From a virus, in the IMG/VR virus record IMGVR_UViG_3300031276_000007, positions 1 to 41,475 of that record: a stretch of DNA of 41,475 nt; one strand, given 5' to 3'. The position numbers and the translations under genes were made by a program. This document shows, piece by piece, positions 24,768 through 33,720 of the stretch (its first letter is position 1; the number at the start of each line of letters is the position of its first letter). The notes under the pieces are model-generated. The model had not been told where the DNA came from and searched no databases. It saw nothing but the letters and a program-made list of their open reading frames with translations.

Positions 24768-24792
24768 CATTTTTTTTATAATAATGTATTTT
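24764..24792 (+). promoter_or_regulatory. Rightward sigma-70-like promoter for the virion-protein cassette
   Basis: TTGACA (24764-24769), 17 bases, TATTTT (24787-24792), followed after about 28 bases by the ATG at 24820. The consensus -35 overlaps that of the divergent leftward promoter, so the two probably compete for polymerase. Confidence 0.65.
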
Positions 24793-24819
24793 TGAGAACT
24801 AAACTAGAAAGGTTACTAA

Positions 24820-26343
24820 ATGGCTGAATATTTAATATATAATCGAGATTATGAAACTGCCTACAAAAAAGGTGATATTATAGAGGTGCGAGAAGATGGA
24901 TATTTTGACAAACATGGATTCAATAAAAATGCTTTTTCATTAATTTGTATAGAAAAACAAAAAAAAGAAGAGTATTATTCTTCCACTTTATACAAAATAA
25001 ATGGTCAGATGATAAATAAAAGACGATTCAACATAGATACATCTAAATTTGTTTTTACTGATAGTGTATGTCATGAAAAAGACTTTAATAAATTAGATAT
25101 AGTTGAACGTTTTATATTGGATACTTCTATTACAAGATATATATGTGATCAAGCATTTAAAGGTGGTGATGGATTAAGTTGGAGTACTGCATTTAATGTT
25201 TTACCTGATAATTTAGAACGTGGATTTACTTATTATATCTCAACCGGTATTTACAAATCAAAAATATTTAATGACGCAGAAATTGGTGAAGCAATTATAA
25301 CAATAAAAAAAGCAACAAAAATTGATCATGGGACAGATACTGGATGGAAAGATGTGTATGGAGAAGGACAAGCTATATTTCAAGTTTTAGATTCTTCTTT
25401 TGATCTTGCTATTTTTGACATAAGACAAGGATATTATGTCATAGACGGTGTTATAAATAATGGAATTAAATTTTATACTAATACTTCTGATGTAGATTAT
25501 TTAATTGGTATCGTAGATGGTGAATATTTAGGGAGGAAACTTTATAATATAGAAATAAAAAATTGTGAGTTAGAGCATAAAGGTTGTAATAATACAGATG
25601 GTGGTGGGCGTGGTTTTCAAGTACATAGTCAAGCAGGATTAGAAAACGGACTTATTAAAAATTGTTATATCCACGATATACCAGGAATATCAATTTATTT
25701 TTATAATACTAATAATACTATTGTTGAAAGTTGTTATATTGCAAGAAATAGAAGTGATCCTGTTAGTCATGGAGAAGGGATACAAAGCGGTGGATCTTGT
25801 GACAACATAACGATAAAAAATAATACATGGGAAGACATAGAAGGAACTGCAATTATAGTTGGTCGTGGGATTAATTGGAAAATATATGGTAATTTATGTT
25901 ATCACACACTTAATTATCCTAATGAGGGCCAATATGGTGACGGTATTAGTATGGGTATATTGACTAATCCTATTGGTGGAAATCGAGTTTTTAATAATAC
26001 AATATATAATTTAAAAGGAATTAATGGAGCAGTTAATTTTAATGAAACATTAAATAATTTAGTTTATAATAATATGTTCGTATCTTGTCAACGGTTAAGA
26101 TTTATTTCATGTCTTGCTGATTATAATTATTTTTATGATAATGAAGATGAACTTATTCCTTCAGGAGATAATAACCAAATTGATTTTTCTAACATATTTG
26201 AAGATCCAGACAACAATAAATTTTATCCTTTGCGGCAAACAAATAAAGGAATTATTTTAGATAAAGAATATTATATAGATAAAGATGGTATAGAAAAAGA
26301 ATTTAATACTATTGGTGCATATGAGTATAGAGGTTTAGCATAA
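24820..26343 (+). CDS. Virion-associated right-handed beta-helix protein
   Basis: A 507-residue protein with AAAGGTTACTAA before the ATG. The N-terminus (YLIYNRDYE..YKKGDIIEVREDGYFDKHGFNKNAFSLI) matches a segment found in phage head or decoration proteins. Residues about 130-480 form a beta-helix with repeated NNTI/NC...I turns and Asn ladders. No catalytic motif was seen. It probably binds host surface polysaccharide or decorates the particle. Its stop overlaps the next start (TAATG). Confidence 0.6.
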   Translation: MAEYLIYNRDYETAYKKGDIIEVREDGYFDKHGFNKNAFSLICIEKQKKEEYYSSTLYKINGQMINKRRFNIDTSKFVFTDSVCHEKDFNKLDIVERFILDTSITRYICDQAFKGGDGLSWSTAFNVLPDNLERGFTYYISTGIYKSKIFNDAEIGEAIITIKKATKIDHGTDTGWKDVYGEGQAIFQVLDSSFDLAIFDIRQGYYVIDGVINNGIKFYTNTSDVDYLIGIVDGEYLGRKLYNIEIKNCELEHKGCNNTDGGGRGFQVHSQAGLENGLIKNCYIHDIPGISIYFYNTNNTIVESCYIARNRSDPVSHGEGIQSGGSCDNITIKNNTWEDIEGTAIIVGRGINWKIYGNLCYHTLNYPNEGQYGDGISMGILTNPIGGNRVFNNTIYNLKGINGAVNFNETLNNLVYNNMFVSCQRLRFISCLADYNYFYDNEDELIPSGDNNQIDFSNIFEDPDNNKFYPLRQTNKGIILDKEYYIDKDGIEKEFNTIGAYEYRGLA

Positions 26344-27350
26344 TGTCTCAAAAAGATATATATGTCGATCCTGATGCAACAGGTGGGGGAACTGGTGTTG
26401 ATTGGACAAATGCTTATACAAGTTTAAATGCAGCAGAAGCAGCAGAGCAAGCTGATCTTGTAACATTAACGACTAATTTAGTGTTTCACCTTAGATCAAG
26501 TGGAGGAACTAAAGATACAATTGCAACAATATTTGATGGATCTACAACAAATGTTACTTATGATATAAAAATAATTAGTGAAGATAATCATCAAGGGAAA
26601 TGGGATACAAGTATTTATATTTTACAAGTTGCTGATTCAAATGTATTATCAATTTACGATGGATTTATAACAATAGATGGAGTTCAATTAGAGTTGTCTT
26701 CTATGACGAGTAATTTTCAAGCTGCATTGACCATAGATAATTTAAGCTCTGGAATGATCACAACTTTGAAAAAAGTAATTTGTAAGGGAGCTAATGATGC
26801 AGTAAGTAGAGAACGTCTTTTTAATGCATTAAATGGAAGAACAATTATCGCTTATAATTGTTTATTCTGGAATGTCAATATAAATCCACCACATGAAGCA
26901 AATACATTATTCCATAACGGTGGATCTACAATAACTTTTTATAATTGTAATTTTAATGGAGGGTATAATACGGTTTATCTTCCATATGGTACAACAACAG
27001 CAATTAATTGTATCATGGCAAATGCAGCAAATGCTGTCATGTCTGGTGCAGCAGGATGGACTAATTCAGACTATAATGCAAGTGATAAAGTTGTTACAAC
27101 AGGAGGAATACATGATATTGAATCTGCTACTTTTTACTTTATGGATGAAGTAATAGGTGATTTTCATTTAACAGCAGATGATAGTAGTGGTGTTAAAAAT
27201 GGAGGTGTTGATGATCCTTCAAGTGGACTTTATAACGATGACATAGATGGTGATGTAAGAGTGTCTCCTTGGGACATAGGAATAGACGAATATATAACAG
27301 GCATAGTATTTACTAATTGGTATTATAATAAATTTATAGGTGGAATGTAA
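26343..27350 (+). CDS. Beta-helix adhesin-like protein
   Basis: A 335-residue protein starting IYVDPDATGGGTGVDWTNAYTSL, the common entry of parallel-beta-helix surface proteins. It continues with regular short strands (about 60-240) and ends with a DDIDGDVR..PWDIGIDEY segment, also typical of that family. It is co-translated with the preceding gene. It is likely a second surface or adhesin component of the virion. Confidence 0.6.
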   Translation: MSQKDIYVDPDATGGGTGVDWTNAYTSLNAAEAAEQADLVTLTTNLVFHLRSSGGTKDTIATIFDGSTTNVTYDIKIISEDNHQGKWDTSIYILQVADSNVLSIYDGFITIDGVQLELSSMTSNFQAALTIDNLSSGMITTLKKVICKGANDAVSRERLFNALNGRTIIAYNCLFWNVNINPPHEANTLFHNGGSTITFYNCNFNGGYNTVYLPYGTTTAINCIMANAANAVMSGAAGWTNSDYNASDKVVTTGGIHDIESATFYFMDEVIGDFHLTADDSSGVKNGGVDDPSSGLYNDDIDGDVRVSPWDIGIDEYITGIVFTNWYYNKFIGGM

Positions 27351-27351
27351 T

Positions 27352-28956
27352 ATGCAAAAGAATGTAGCTGGACAGAAATGGTATGTGTTTGCATTTGATA
27401 GAACAGATAATACTCCTGTTACAGGAGATGCCGCAAATATAACAGCAAAAATAAGTATTGATGGAGCTGCTGCTGATGCTTTAACTGATGTTAATCCTGT
27501 TGAAATCGAATCAGGAGTTTATGTTTTTGATCTTACTCAAGCCGAAACAAATGGAAATCAATTGATGATTATTCCTGTTAGCGCAACAGCAGACGTTCAG
27601 GTGATAGGAGCACTGGCATCATATTGTACTACAATATCAGATGTGACATTGTCAGGTACAGCAAGTGCTGGTTCTTTGACTTCTATAACATTAACCGGGG
27701 GTACTGCAACAGATAAATATTATAATGGACAACTGGTTAAAATAAATGCCGGAACAGGAGCTGGACAATCAAGAAGGATTTTGTCTTATGTCGGATCAAC
27801 AGCGATTGCAACAGTAACAAGAGATTTTGCAATTGCTCCTGATGCAACAAGTATATTTTCTGTCCACGCTGGAGATTATCCAGCTATTTTGGAGGCTGGT
27901 ACGGCTCAAGATGGTGCTTCAAGTTCCATTACGCTAGACGCTAGTTTGACAGAACCCACAGGTACTTTTAGATGGAACTTTATTATGATTACTGCTGGGA
28001 CGGGAGCAGGACAAACACGATTGATTAGTAATTACAATGGCAATACTAAAATTGCGACTGTTCTTCCTGCGTGGACAACGGCTCCAGAGACTGGAAGTGT
28101 ATATCAGATTATCCCAAATGGTTTAGTTAATGTTGGGTCGGTAAATGGTACAGAGCAAACCGAAGGGGATATTGTGGCATTGATAACAGCACTTAATGAT
28201 CTTGATAGTTCTGATATTCAGACAGCGTGTGATACAGCAATTACAGCAAATACAGATATTAATAATATAGATACTGGTGTAAATAACATTGAAACAGTAA
28301 CTAACAAACTTGATGATACATTAGAACTTGATGGTGCTGAATATAGATTTACTAAAAACGCATTAGAAGAAGCACCGAGTGGAAGTGGTGGTGGTCTTGA
28401 AGGTAGTAACATTTGTACACTTACTATTCATGATGAGGATGGCAATAATGTAGTAGATGCTGCAGTTGAAATATGGGATACTGCAGGGACAACTTTTTAC
28501 GAAAGAAGAATGACTAATGCTTCAGGACAAACTGTACATAACCTTGATGATGGGACATGGACTGTTAAAATTATTAAATCTGCCTATACATTTACTAACC
28601 AAACACTCATAGTAAATGCTACAGAAGCAGAAACTTATACTGGAACTGCCTGGGTTGTACCTGATCCTGCAGACCCAGATGTAATTAGGATTTATGAATA
28701 TTGTAATAAGCCGAGTGATGTACCTGTAGATTCAATAACAGCAAACGCTACTATTATCAGTCTTCCTTATGATTATAATGGGAAAGTTTATTCTGGAGAG
28801 GTCTACGCTGGTACTTATGACACGGCTACTGGTTTAGTATATTGGGACATTATTAAAGGAGCTAAAACAAAATTTCAAGCTCTTGCATTCGGGATAAATG
28901 TAGTTAAAACAATACCAATAATAGGAACTACTTTAAGGTTAAGTGACATGACATAA
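27352..28956 (+). CDS. Multidomain virion structural protein (fibre/decoration)
   Basis: A 534-residue protein. The ATG at 27352 follows GGTGGAATGTAAT; an ATG four codons upstream lacks a site. An N-terminal ~85-residue beta domain is followed by two ~75-residue repeats, each with a NAGTGAGQ/TAGTGAGQ turn and a T-x-IATV strand. Next come a coiled linker (about 285-330), a Gly-rich hinge and an Ig/carboxypeptidase-regulatory-like domain (CTLTIHDEDGNNVVDAAVEIWD). A C-terminal beta region ends the chain. Such modular beta proteins are typical of head fibres. It is the last gene before the terminator. Confidence 0.6.
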   Translation: MQKNVAGQKWYVFAFDRTDNTPVTGDAANITAKISIDGAAADALTDVNPVEIESGVYVFDLTQAETNGNQLMIIPVSATADVQVIGALASYCTTISDVTLSGTASAGSLTSITLTGGTATDKYYNGQLVKINAGTGAGQSRRILSYVGSTAIATVTRDFAIAPDATSIFSVHAGDYPAILEAGTAQDGASSSITLDASLTEPTGTFRWNFIMITAGTGAGQTRLISNYNGNTKIATVLPAWTTAPETGSVYQIIPNGLVNVGSVNGTEQTEGDIVALITALNDLDSSDIQTACDTAITANTDINNIDTGVNNIETVTNKLDDTLELDGAEYRFTKNALEEAPSGSGGGLEGSNICTLTIHDEDGNNVVDAAVEIWDTAGTTFYERRMTNASGQTVHNLDDGTWTVKIIKSAYTFTNQTLIVNATEAETYTGTAWVVPDPADPDVIRIYEYCNKPSDVPVDSITANATIISLPYDYNGKVYSGEVYAGTYDTATGLVYWDIIKGAKTKFQALAFGINVVKTIPIIGTTLRLSDMT

Positions 28957-28984
28957 TCTAACGTATTCTCCTTGAAATAAAGCT

Positions 28985-29016
28985 TACCCCCTGGTTTAAT
29001 GGGGGGTATTTTTTTT
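28985..29016 (+). terminator. Strong intrinsic terminator
   Basis: TACCCCC (28985-28991), a ten-base loop, GGGGGTA (29002-29008) and a run of eight T. It ends the rightward cassette. Leftward transcripts meet the same hairpin but with a weaker T-tract, so it may also slow readthrough from the right. Confidence 0.9.
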
Positions 29017-29158
29017 ATTTAATAAGTTTTGCTTTCACATCTGGTTGAACATCTCTATCAATAGACTCACAAAATTTATCGATCGCTTCCACTTCATCTT
29101 TAGCTTCTATTTCTTTTTCTATAAACTCTTCTACTGTACCACTAACTTTATATTTCAT
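29015..29158 (-). CDS. Small acidic protein (47 aa)
   Basis: A 47-residue, Glu/Lys-rich protein (MKYKVSGTVEEFIEKEIEAKDEVEAIDKF...). It is the last gene of the right-hand leftward unit, ending inside the terminator T-tract. It resembles small phage proteins with an initial beta strand followed by helices; function unknown. Confidence 0.5.
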   Translation of the reverse strand: MKYKVSGTVEEFIEKEIEAKDEVEAIDKFCESIDRDVQPDVKAKLIK

Positions 29159-29168
29159 CACTCTCTTC

Positions 29169-31823
29169 CTAATATTCTTCTTTAATTATTCTTGAATCCA
29201 AGCACGCTCCACCGACATCAAGACACCTTGTTACCATTACTTCTTTTTTCTTGTTAAATTTCTTAAAACGATCTGCGACAACAGATATTCTAATACAGCC
29301 ATTGTCTTCGTCTTCTTGACTCTGGTTGATTGCACCAGCCCAAGTAACGTGGTTAAGTTTCCTGGAATCCTCACTCAAATCACCTTGTCTAATATCCCTA
29401 TCATATGTCGCCTTATTACTATGACTTATGACAGCGACAAGACAATTATATTCTTGACTAATAGATCTTAGTCTCAACCATGTTTCATTAATTTGATCTC
29501 TCGTATCTCCCTTAAACTCAGGGCCCAAAATATCAGGATAATCAACTAAAATAACATCTGGTATAAATTGTTCATAATGTTCAAAGTTAGTCAATATAAC
29601 TTGTATTTCGCTCGCCTTGATACTTCCTGATACACCACAGACTAACTTAAAATTACTATTAGTCAAAGAATGAATATCTTTCATTTTTTTTTGGACAATA
29701 TATTCGTCTATTTCTGACCTAACTTCTTTTTTCTGATATATATTCCCGTTACGATCAAAAGTCGGGACTTCAATTTCTTTGGAACCGACTCCATCTGTTT
29801 CCCCAGGAGCAAGCATCCCATTTGCCCTTTGGTGTAATCTTATCAATACTTGCTGTTCTGTCATCTCCATACTGACAAAAAGAATATTTAGTCCCTGAAG
29901 GGATGCATATGCCGCTATTTCTATAAGCATCCAGGAATTATGAACGACAATGTCATCAGAAATAAAATTATGGTACTTCTCTACAGAGATATCATACGTT
30001 TGTTGTAATCCTGCATCTGTGATGTCAATTATTTCATCCCATATAATGTCTGAATTTAAATGCATTTCTAAGATTTGACTATTAATTATGCCTTGGATAT
30101 TCAATAAAATTTTTCTTTTTACTCCACCGATATAAGATCTACATTTATAAAAGTTTTTAATTGGCTTGTAGCTAATAAACTCTTTATAGGATAATTTTTC
30201 TTTTTCTCTAAATTTTTGAAGCTCTCCATGTATTACATCTTTCATTTCATTTGGAAAAGAATCTAAAAAACTAAGCCCAGAGCGTTTTGAATTAATAATT
30301 CCTCTAAATGAATCAGCTTTATCTTGTTTAATAGAGAAAAAACCAATATCATCCAAGAACACAGTTAAATACTCTTTTGACCTGATTATTAATTCATAAT
30401 AAAATGTTCCATCTATTACTTTCTCCCTGGTAGTTGACAATATACCAAACCTCAACAAGAGATGTCTGATTTGACCTATCATCTTTTTACTTCCACTATT
30501 ATAACTTATTTCGATATTTTTTCTATCTTTCCAGATTGAGCCGTCACAAGTAAACAACCGATTAAGAAATAATGCAACTTGTATTTTTTTTAAAGTAAAA
30601 ATTATATCCGGTATTTCTTTATAAATTGATTTTACTCTCTTTATCTTATATCTATCTATCAATTCAGAAATATTAGATTTTTCTGGTACTCCATAACCTT
30701 TTGAAATATAATATTGACCAGCTACTTTTTTAGAAGTTAAACAATCACCAATATCTTCAACAGCAACCCTCATATCATCCACAACAACCGAATCTTTTTT
30801 TGTGAAAGATGGTGTCACTTGTGTTAATCCACCATCTGCTAATAAATAAGCAATTATTTTCACATGACTTTCTGGAATATTTTTCTTACCAAAAAAATCA
30901 ATTTTCTTTGAAGAAGCAATTCTATCCCCAGGTTTTAATTCACTCAAAGACTTCCACCCATTAAAAGTAAGAAAAGGATGCTCTTCTGTGACCTTTACAC
31001 TCCTACTTGTTTTTGTCTTAACTTTATAGACTTGCTTAATTCCATTGTCAAAAAAATCAAAAGCTTTTCTATCTTCAAATAACATAGTGTCTGTGTTCAG
31101 AGTAACTACATTTTCTATTTTACTCTTGACAATTTCTTCTATAGTTTTTATACTTCCATCTGATATTAAAATTTCACTATACATTTCAACGCACTTTCCC
31201 CGCTTTCCCGGTCCAACAAATGCTATAAAATCACCCCTTTTAAATGCACGAATTAATTTCCCTAAATCACCAGGAAATCTAAATAAATAAGAAGCGTCTA
31301 ACTCCCCCCTTATTGCATCTATAGATGCCTCTACATCAGTCCAGACATCTATTCCCATATTAATGTTTTTTTCTGTTTTCTTATAATCAGCTATTATAGC
31401 ATCTGCTTTTTCATAGTTCTGATTAAGCTGCGCTGCTTTAACTTGTTCAATATGTATGTCCAATGCAACATTTTTAAAGAACTTCACGGCTTTATCAACA
31501 TGATAGTCTACATTGAAATTTTCATTGACATACTGATCACTAATACTCTCTAAAAAAGTCTCTATCATTTTAAAAGTAGACTCATCTCTAATAAGATCCT
31601 TTTTAGATTCAAGAATACTTTTAATGTCTTTCCCCGGTGTCTTATCATATTTTTTGAAGTAGTCGAGGCACCAATCAGCAGTCATTCTTACATATTTAAC
31701 TTTAAAAAATTCTGGACGATAAATTTTTTGTATCTTCTGAGTAAACTCTTTATTGATAATTAATCCGGTTATTATATCTCTTTCGACATTTTTTTCTAAT
31801 GTTGTACGTTCAAATTCAATCAT
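29169..31823 (-). CDS. dnaB: DnaB-type replicative helicase interrupted by an intein
   Basis: 884 residues from the ATG at 31823 (AAGGTGAGACA upstream; an ATG eight codons earlier is less likely). N-extein 1-210: DnaB N-terminal helical domain, then the P-loop start VGPGKRGK. Intein at 211-629. C-extein 630-884: SWMLIEIA completes the P-loop, then LFVSMEM, VILVDYPDI (Walker B), VAVISHSN, and HVTWAGAINQSQED, then RF and TRC near the end. The spliced helicase would be 465 residues, the usual DnaB size. It unwinds the fork with the primase encoded at 39638-40513. Activity depends on intein removal because the catalytic loop is split. Confidence 0.9.
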   Translation of the reverse strand: MIEFERTTLEKNVERDIITGLIINKEFTQKIQKIYRPEFFKVKYVRMTADWCLDYFKKYDKTPGKDIKSILESKKDLIRDESTFKMIETFLESISDQYVNENFNVDYHVDKAVKFFKNVALDIHIEQVKAAQLNQNYEKADAIIADYKKTEKNINMGIDVWTDVEASIDAIRGELDASYLFRFPGDLGKLIRAFKRGDFIAFVGPGKRGKCVEMYSEILISDGSIKTIEEIVKSKIENVVTLNTDTMLFEDRKAFDFFDNGIKQVYKVKTKTSRSVKVTEEHPFLTFNGWKSLSELKPGDRIASSKKIDFFGKKNIPESHVKIIAYLLADGGLTQVTPSFTKKDSVVVDDMRVAVEDIGDCLTSKKVAGQYYISKGYGVPEKSNISELIDRYKIKRVKSIYKEIPDIIFTLKKIQVALFLNRLFTCDGSIWKDRKNIEISYNSGSKKMIGQIRHLLLRFGILSTTREKVIDGTFYYELIIRSKEYLTVFLDDIGFFSIKQDKADSFRGIINSKRSGLSFLDSFPNEMKDVIHGELQKFREKEKLSYKEFISYKPIKNFYKCRSYIGGVKRKILLNIQGIINSQILEMHLNSDIIWDEIIDITDAGLQQTYDISVEKYHNFISDDIVVHNSWMLIEIAAYASLQGLNILFVSMEMTEQQVLIRLHQRANGMLAPGETDGVGSKEIEVPTFDRNGNIYQKKEVRSEIDEYIVQKKMKDIHSLTNSNFKLVCGVSGSIKASEIQVILTNFEHYEQFIPDVILVDYPDILGPEFKGDTRDQINETWLRLRSISQEYNCLVAVISHSNKATYDRDIRQGDLSEDSRKLNHVTWAGAINQSQEDEDNGCIRISVVADRFKKFNKKKEVMVTRCLDVGGACLDSRIIKEEY
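29937..31193 (-). mobile_element. Intein with LAGLIDADG homing endonuclease in helicase P-loop
   Basis: A 419-residue in-frame insertion. It begins with Cys (CVEMYSEILISDG, block A), has VTEEHPFLT (block B, TxxH) and ends YHNFISDDIVVHN with +1 Ser, so all splicing residues are present (Cys1, His-Asn, Ser+1). The central endonuclease has two degenerate LAGLIDADG motifs: IIAYLLADGG and LNRLFTCDGS, each with an Asp before Gly. It sits exactly between Lys and Ser of the Walker A motif, a favoured site for DnaB/RecA-fold inteins. It looks intact for splicing; endonuclease competence is likely but unproven. Confidence 0.92.
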
Positions 31824-31843
31824 TGTCTCACCTTTTATGTATA

Positions 31844-31927
31844 TCATTTATTAAATTTATTATATAGCTCTACTATTTCGCCATAACCGAGATCAATTAA
31901 AACATTATATAATACTTTATCTGCCAT
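31844..31927 (-). CDS. Possible 27-residue ORF upstream of helicase
   Basis: A short frame (MADKVLYNVLIDLGYGEIVELYNKF...) ending in an ATGA-type overlap with the extended helicase frame. The codon use is protein-like, but it lacks a good ribosome-binding site. Could equally be a leader peptide or chance. Confidence 0.3.
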   Translation of the reverse strand: MADKVLYNVLIDLGYGEIVELYNKFNK

Positions 31928-31999
31928 AAATCATCGCTTTCATAGTTTATTATTTCTCCTTTAATATACATAGTTTATCATATAAGTTATATTAATGAT

Positions 32000-32344
32000 T
32001 TAAAAATTCCTACAAATACTTCCAAAATTATCTGAAAAATGTTTACTCTTAATAGTTCCAAAATAATCTAAATCTTCATAAAAAATTTTAAGATGTCCTT
32101 CTTTCTCAGGGAGTGTATATTCATAAAAACATTTACTCCATTTATCAAATAAATCTTTGAATTCCATTAATATCTTTCCAGCATATGTTTTATTTGGATA
32201 GTTATAATTAAATATACCCACTACTAAATCATTAACCTCAAAAGTAAATGCTTTATATCTTTCAAATGAAATATCTTTCAATATAAACCTTTCTCCTATT
32301 TTTTGTTTTAACAAGTCAAAAGTTGTTGTTTCTATTTTTTTCAT
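32000..32344 (-). CDS. Hypothetical protein (114 aa)
   Basis: A 114-residue, aromatic-rich alpha/beta protein (KDISFERYKAFTFEVNDLVVGIFNY...). No motif recognised. It lies in a run of small accessory genes between Pth2 and the helicase. Confidence 0.5.
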   Translation of the reverse strand: MKKIETTTFDLLKQKIGERFILKDISFERYKAFTFEVNDLVVGIFNYNYPNKTYAGKILMEFKDLFDKWSKCFYEYTLPEKEGHLKIFYEDLDYFGTIKSKHFSDNFGSICRNF

Positions 32345-32361
32345 TATGTTATCCTGTTCAT

Positions 32362-32475
32362 TTATTTTATAAATAAAGAATATAATAGTATGACAATAGT
32401 GTTTAAAGCTACTATTAATGATAAATTCATAAAAGAAAATACCTGAGTAGTGAAATCATATATTGAATATCCCAT
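32362..32475 (-). CDS. Small single-TM protein (37 aa)
   Basis: A 37-residue frame with one long TM helix (about 13-36: VFSFMNLSLIVALNTIVILLYSLF). It overlaps the end of the preceding 26-residue frame. Hydrophobic composition supports it; the start is uncertain. Confidence 0.4.
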   Translation of the reverse strand: MGYSIYDFTTQVFSFMNLSLIVALNTIVILLYSLFIK

Positions 32476-32536
32476 CAATACAATTCCATTGAATCCATTT
32501 CCTAGTCTTTCCTATAACTTCATTAAATTCATTCAT
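32456..32536 (-). CDS. Possible 26-residue ORF
   Basis: MNEFNEVIGKTRKWIQWN... with AAGAGATG before the ATG. It overlaps the TM ORF in another frame; the two may derive from one ancestral gene by frameshift. Weak support. Confidence 0.3.
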   Translation of the reverse strand: MNEFNEVIGKTRKWIQWNCIDGIFNI

Positions 32537-32550
32537 GTTTCATCTCTTCC

Positions 32551-33066
32551 CTATCTTAATTTTAAATGTCCTGTTATAGGATCAATCTTTTCTGAATAAT
32601 CAGGACCTATTGCAAGTGATGTATAAGTTAATTTACTTATTTTTCCTGAACCATTACATTTATCACAGGTATAGTCTGTCCCCCTAAAAGTATTTGATCC
32701 AACTGATGTTTCTATTAGTCCTAATCTGTTACAAATTGGGCAGTCTTCCTTAAATTCTGTAAATCCTAAGTCCTGTATAATAGCATTTATAATACCAGCT
32801 TCTTTAGCTTGTGTGTGTAAATTAAATAATTCTTCCTCGGAATTGCAGGATACTACTATTTTTGTATAATTAGATCCCATCCATTCAAGCATAGGATGTG
32901 TAAAATCACAGTTAAAGTCACCATATTTATGACTAAATTCAGGATTATTTTTATTCATCCTATCAAAGAATACTTTTTGGGATGCATGAGCAATTTGGGC
33001 AGACTCTTTTCCTCTACGCATTTTGAGATCAGCACGTATTACTATTACTTGTTTTATATTATTCAT
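32551..33066 (-). CDS. pth2: Peptidyl-tRNA hydrolase 2 (Pth2) with inserted zinc domain
   Basis: A 171-residue protein. The ATG at 33066 is preferred because GGGTGA lies just upstream. Pth2 landmarks: KQVIVIRADLKMRRGKESAQIAHAS (6-29), KIVVSCNSEEEL (69-80), INAIIQDLGFTEF (93-105), and T-x-LAIGP then ITGHLKLR at the C-terminus. Between the strands at about 108 and 144 sits an extra CPICNRLG...CDKCNGSG (Cys109, 112, 134, 137), a DnaJ-type zinc repeat not present in ordinary Pth2. Pth2 releases tRNA from peptidyl-tRNA drop-off products, which fits a phage with its own tRNA cluster. Confidence 0.8.
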   Translation of the reverse strand: MNNIKQVIVIRADLKMRRGKESAQIAHASQKVFFDRMNKNNPEFSHKYGDFNCDFTHPMLEWMGSNYTKIVVSCNSEEELFNLHTQAKEAGIINAIIQDLGFTEFKEDCPICNRLGLIETSVGSNTFRGTDYTCDKCNGSGKISKLTYTSLAIGPDYSEKIDPITGHLKLR

Positions 33067-33118
33067 TAATTCACCCATTTATAATTTTTTGTATATTCTA
33101 ATATATTCTCGTTTAGAA

Positions 33119-33346
33119 TCATTTAGTGATCCTCCCTAATTTTTTATGTGAATATCCAGCAGTTGGAACTTCTTCATAGACAATTTCACCACAAGTTATA
33201 ACGTTTCTTTCACCGAGTGATTTATAAATTTGTCCCGGCACAGAATCACAGACATCTTTTTTTGTGCAATGAAGCGGGTTGCCTGAATAAAAATAACAAT
33301 TTTCACACACGCCTTTAACTTTTTTTATGATTATCTTCTTTTTCAT
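33119..33346 (-). CDS. Cysteine-rich small protein
   Basis: A 75-residue basic protein: GVCENCYFYSGNPLHCTKKDVC...VITCGEIVYEEV. The CxxCxFY...C...C...C pattern is a common small-phage zinc or disulfide fold of unknown role. It overlaps the gene before it by 32 bases. Confidence 0.55.
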   Translation of the reverse strand: MKKKIIIKKVKGVCENCYFYSGNPLHCTKKDVCDSVPGQIYKSLGERNVITCGEIVYEEVPTAGYSHKKLGRITK

Positions 33347-33575
33347 TTAGCAACCCCCTAATTATCTCAATAATTTTAAATTCACCACCTTTATATCCAT
33401 CAGCTAATTGTTTTAAATAATCCACCGCACTATTATCTAAACCGCCCTTAATAAGATCTGCAGCTACAAATATATTAGCTTTTACATAACCGTTATCTAA
33501 ATTAGCTCCATCATCTAACATTACCTCTGGGTTTACACCAGTACATAATATTTTACTTTTTTTGTCATAAATCAT
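33315..33575 (-). CDS. Hypothetical protein (86 aa)
   Basis: An 86-residue protein with a beta-rich start (ILCTGVNPEVML) and helical C-terminal half. No motif recognised. Confidence 0.5.
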   Translation of the reverse strand: MIYDKKSKILCTGVNPEVMLDDGANLDNGYVKANIFVAADLIKGGLDNSAVDYLKQLADGYKGGEFKIIEIIRGLLNEKEDNHKKS

Positions 33576-33639
33576 ATCAACTGCCCTTAATAATTTTTAA
33601 AATAATTAATCAATTTTTTCTCTCCGATGCGTTCAATAA

Positions 33640-33720
33640 CTACATTCTTAAATCGATTCTTATTCCTTTAATCTCAGACTCTAATTTATCCAACTTGTTT
33701 TGTATCTTTTTATTATTCAT
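33640..33720 (-). CDS. Short coiled-coil ORF (26 aa)
   Basis: MNNKKIQNKLDKLESEIKGIRIDLRM: one amphipathic heptad helix, with GGTGGGTGAAAG before the ATG. Its start overlaps the stop of the upstream membrane protein. The strong ribosome-binding site supports translation. Confidence 0.45.
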   Translation of the reverse strand: MNNKKIQNKLDKLESEIKGIRIDLRM

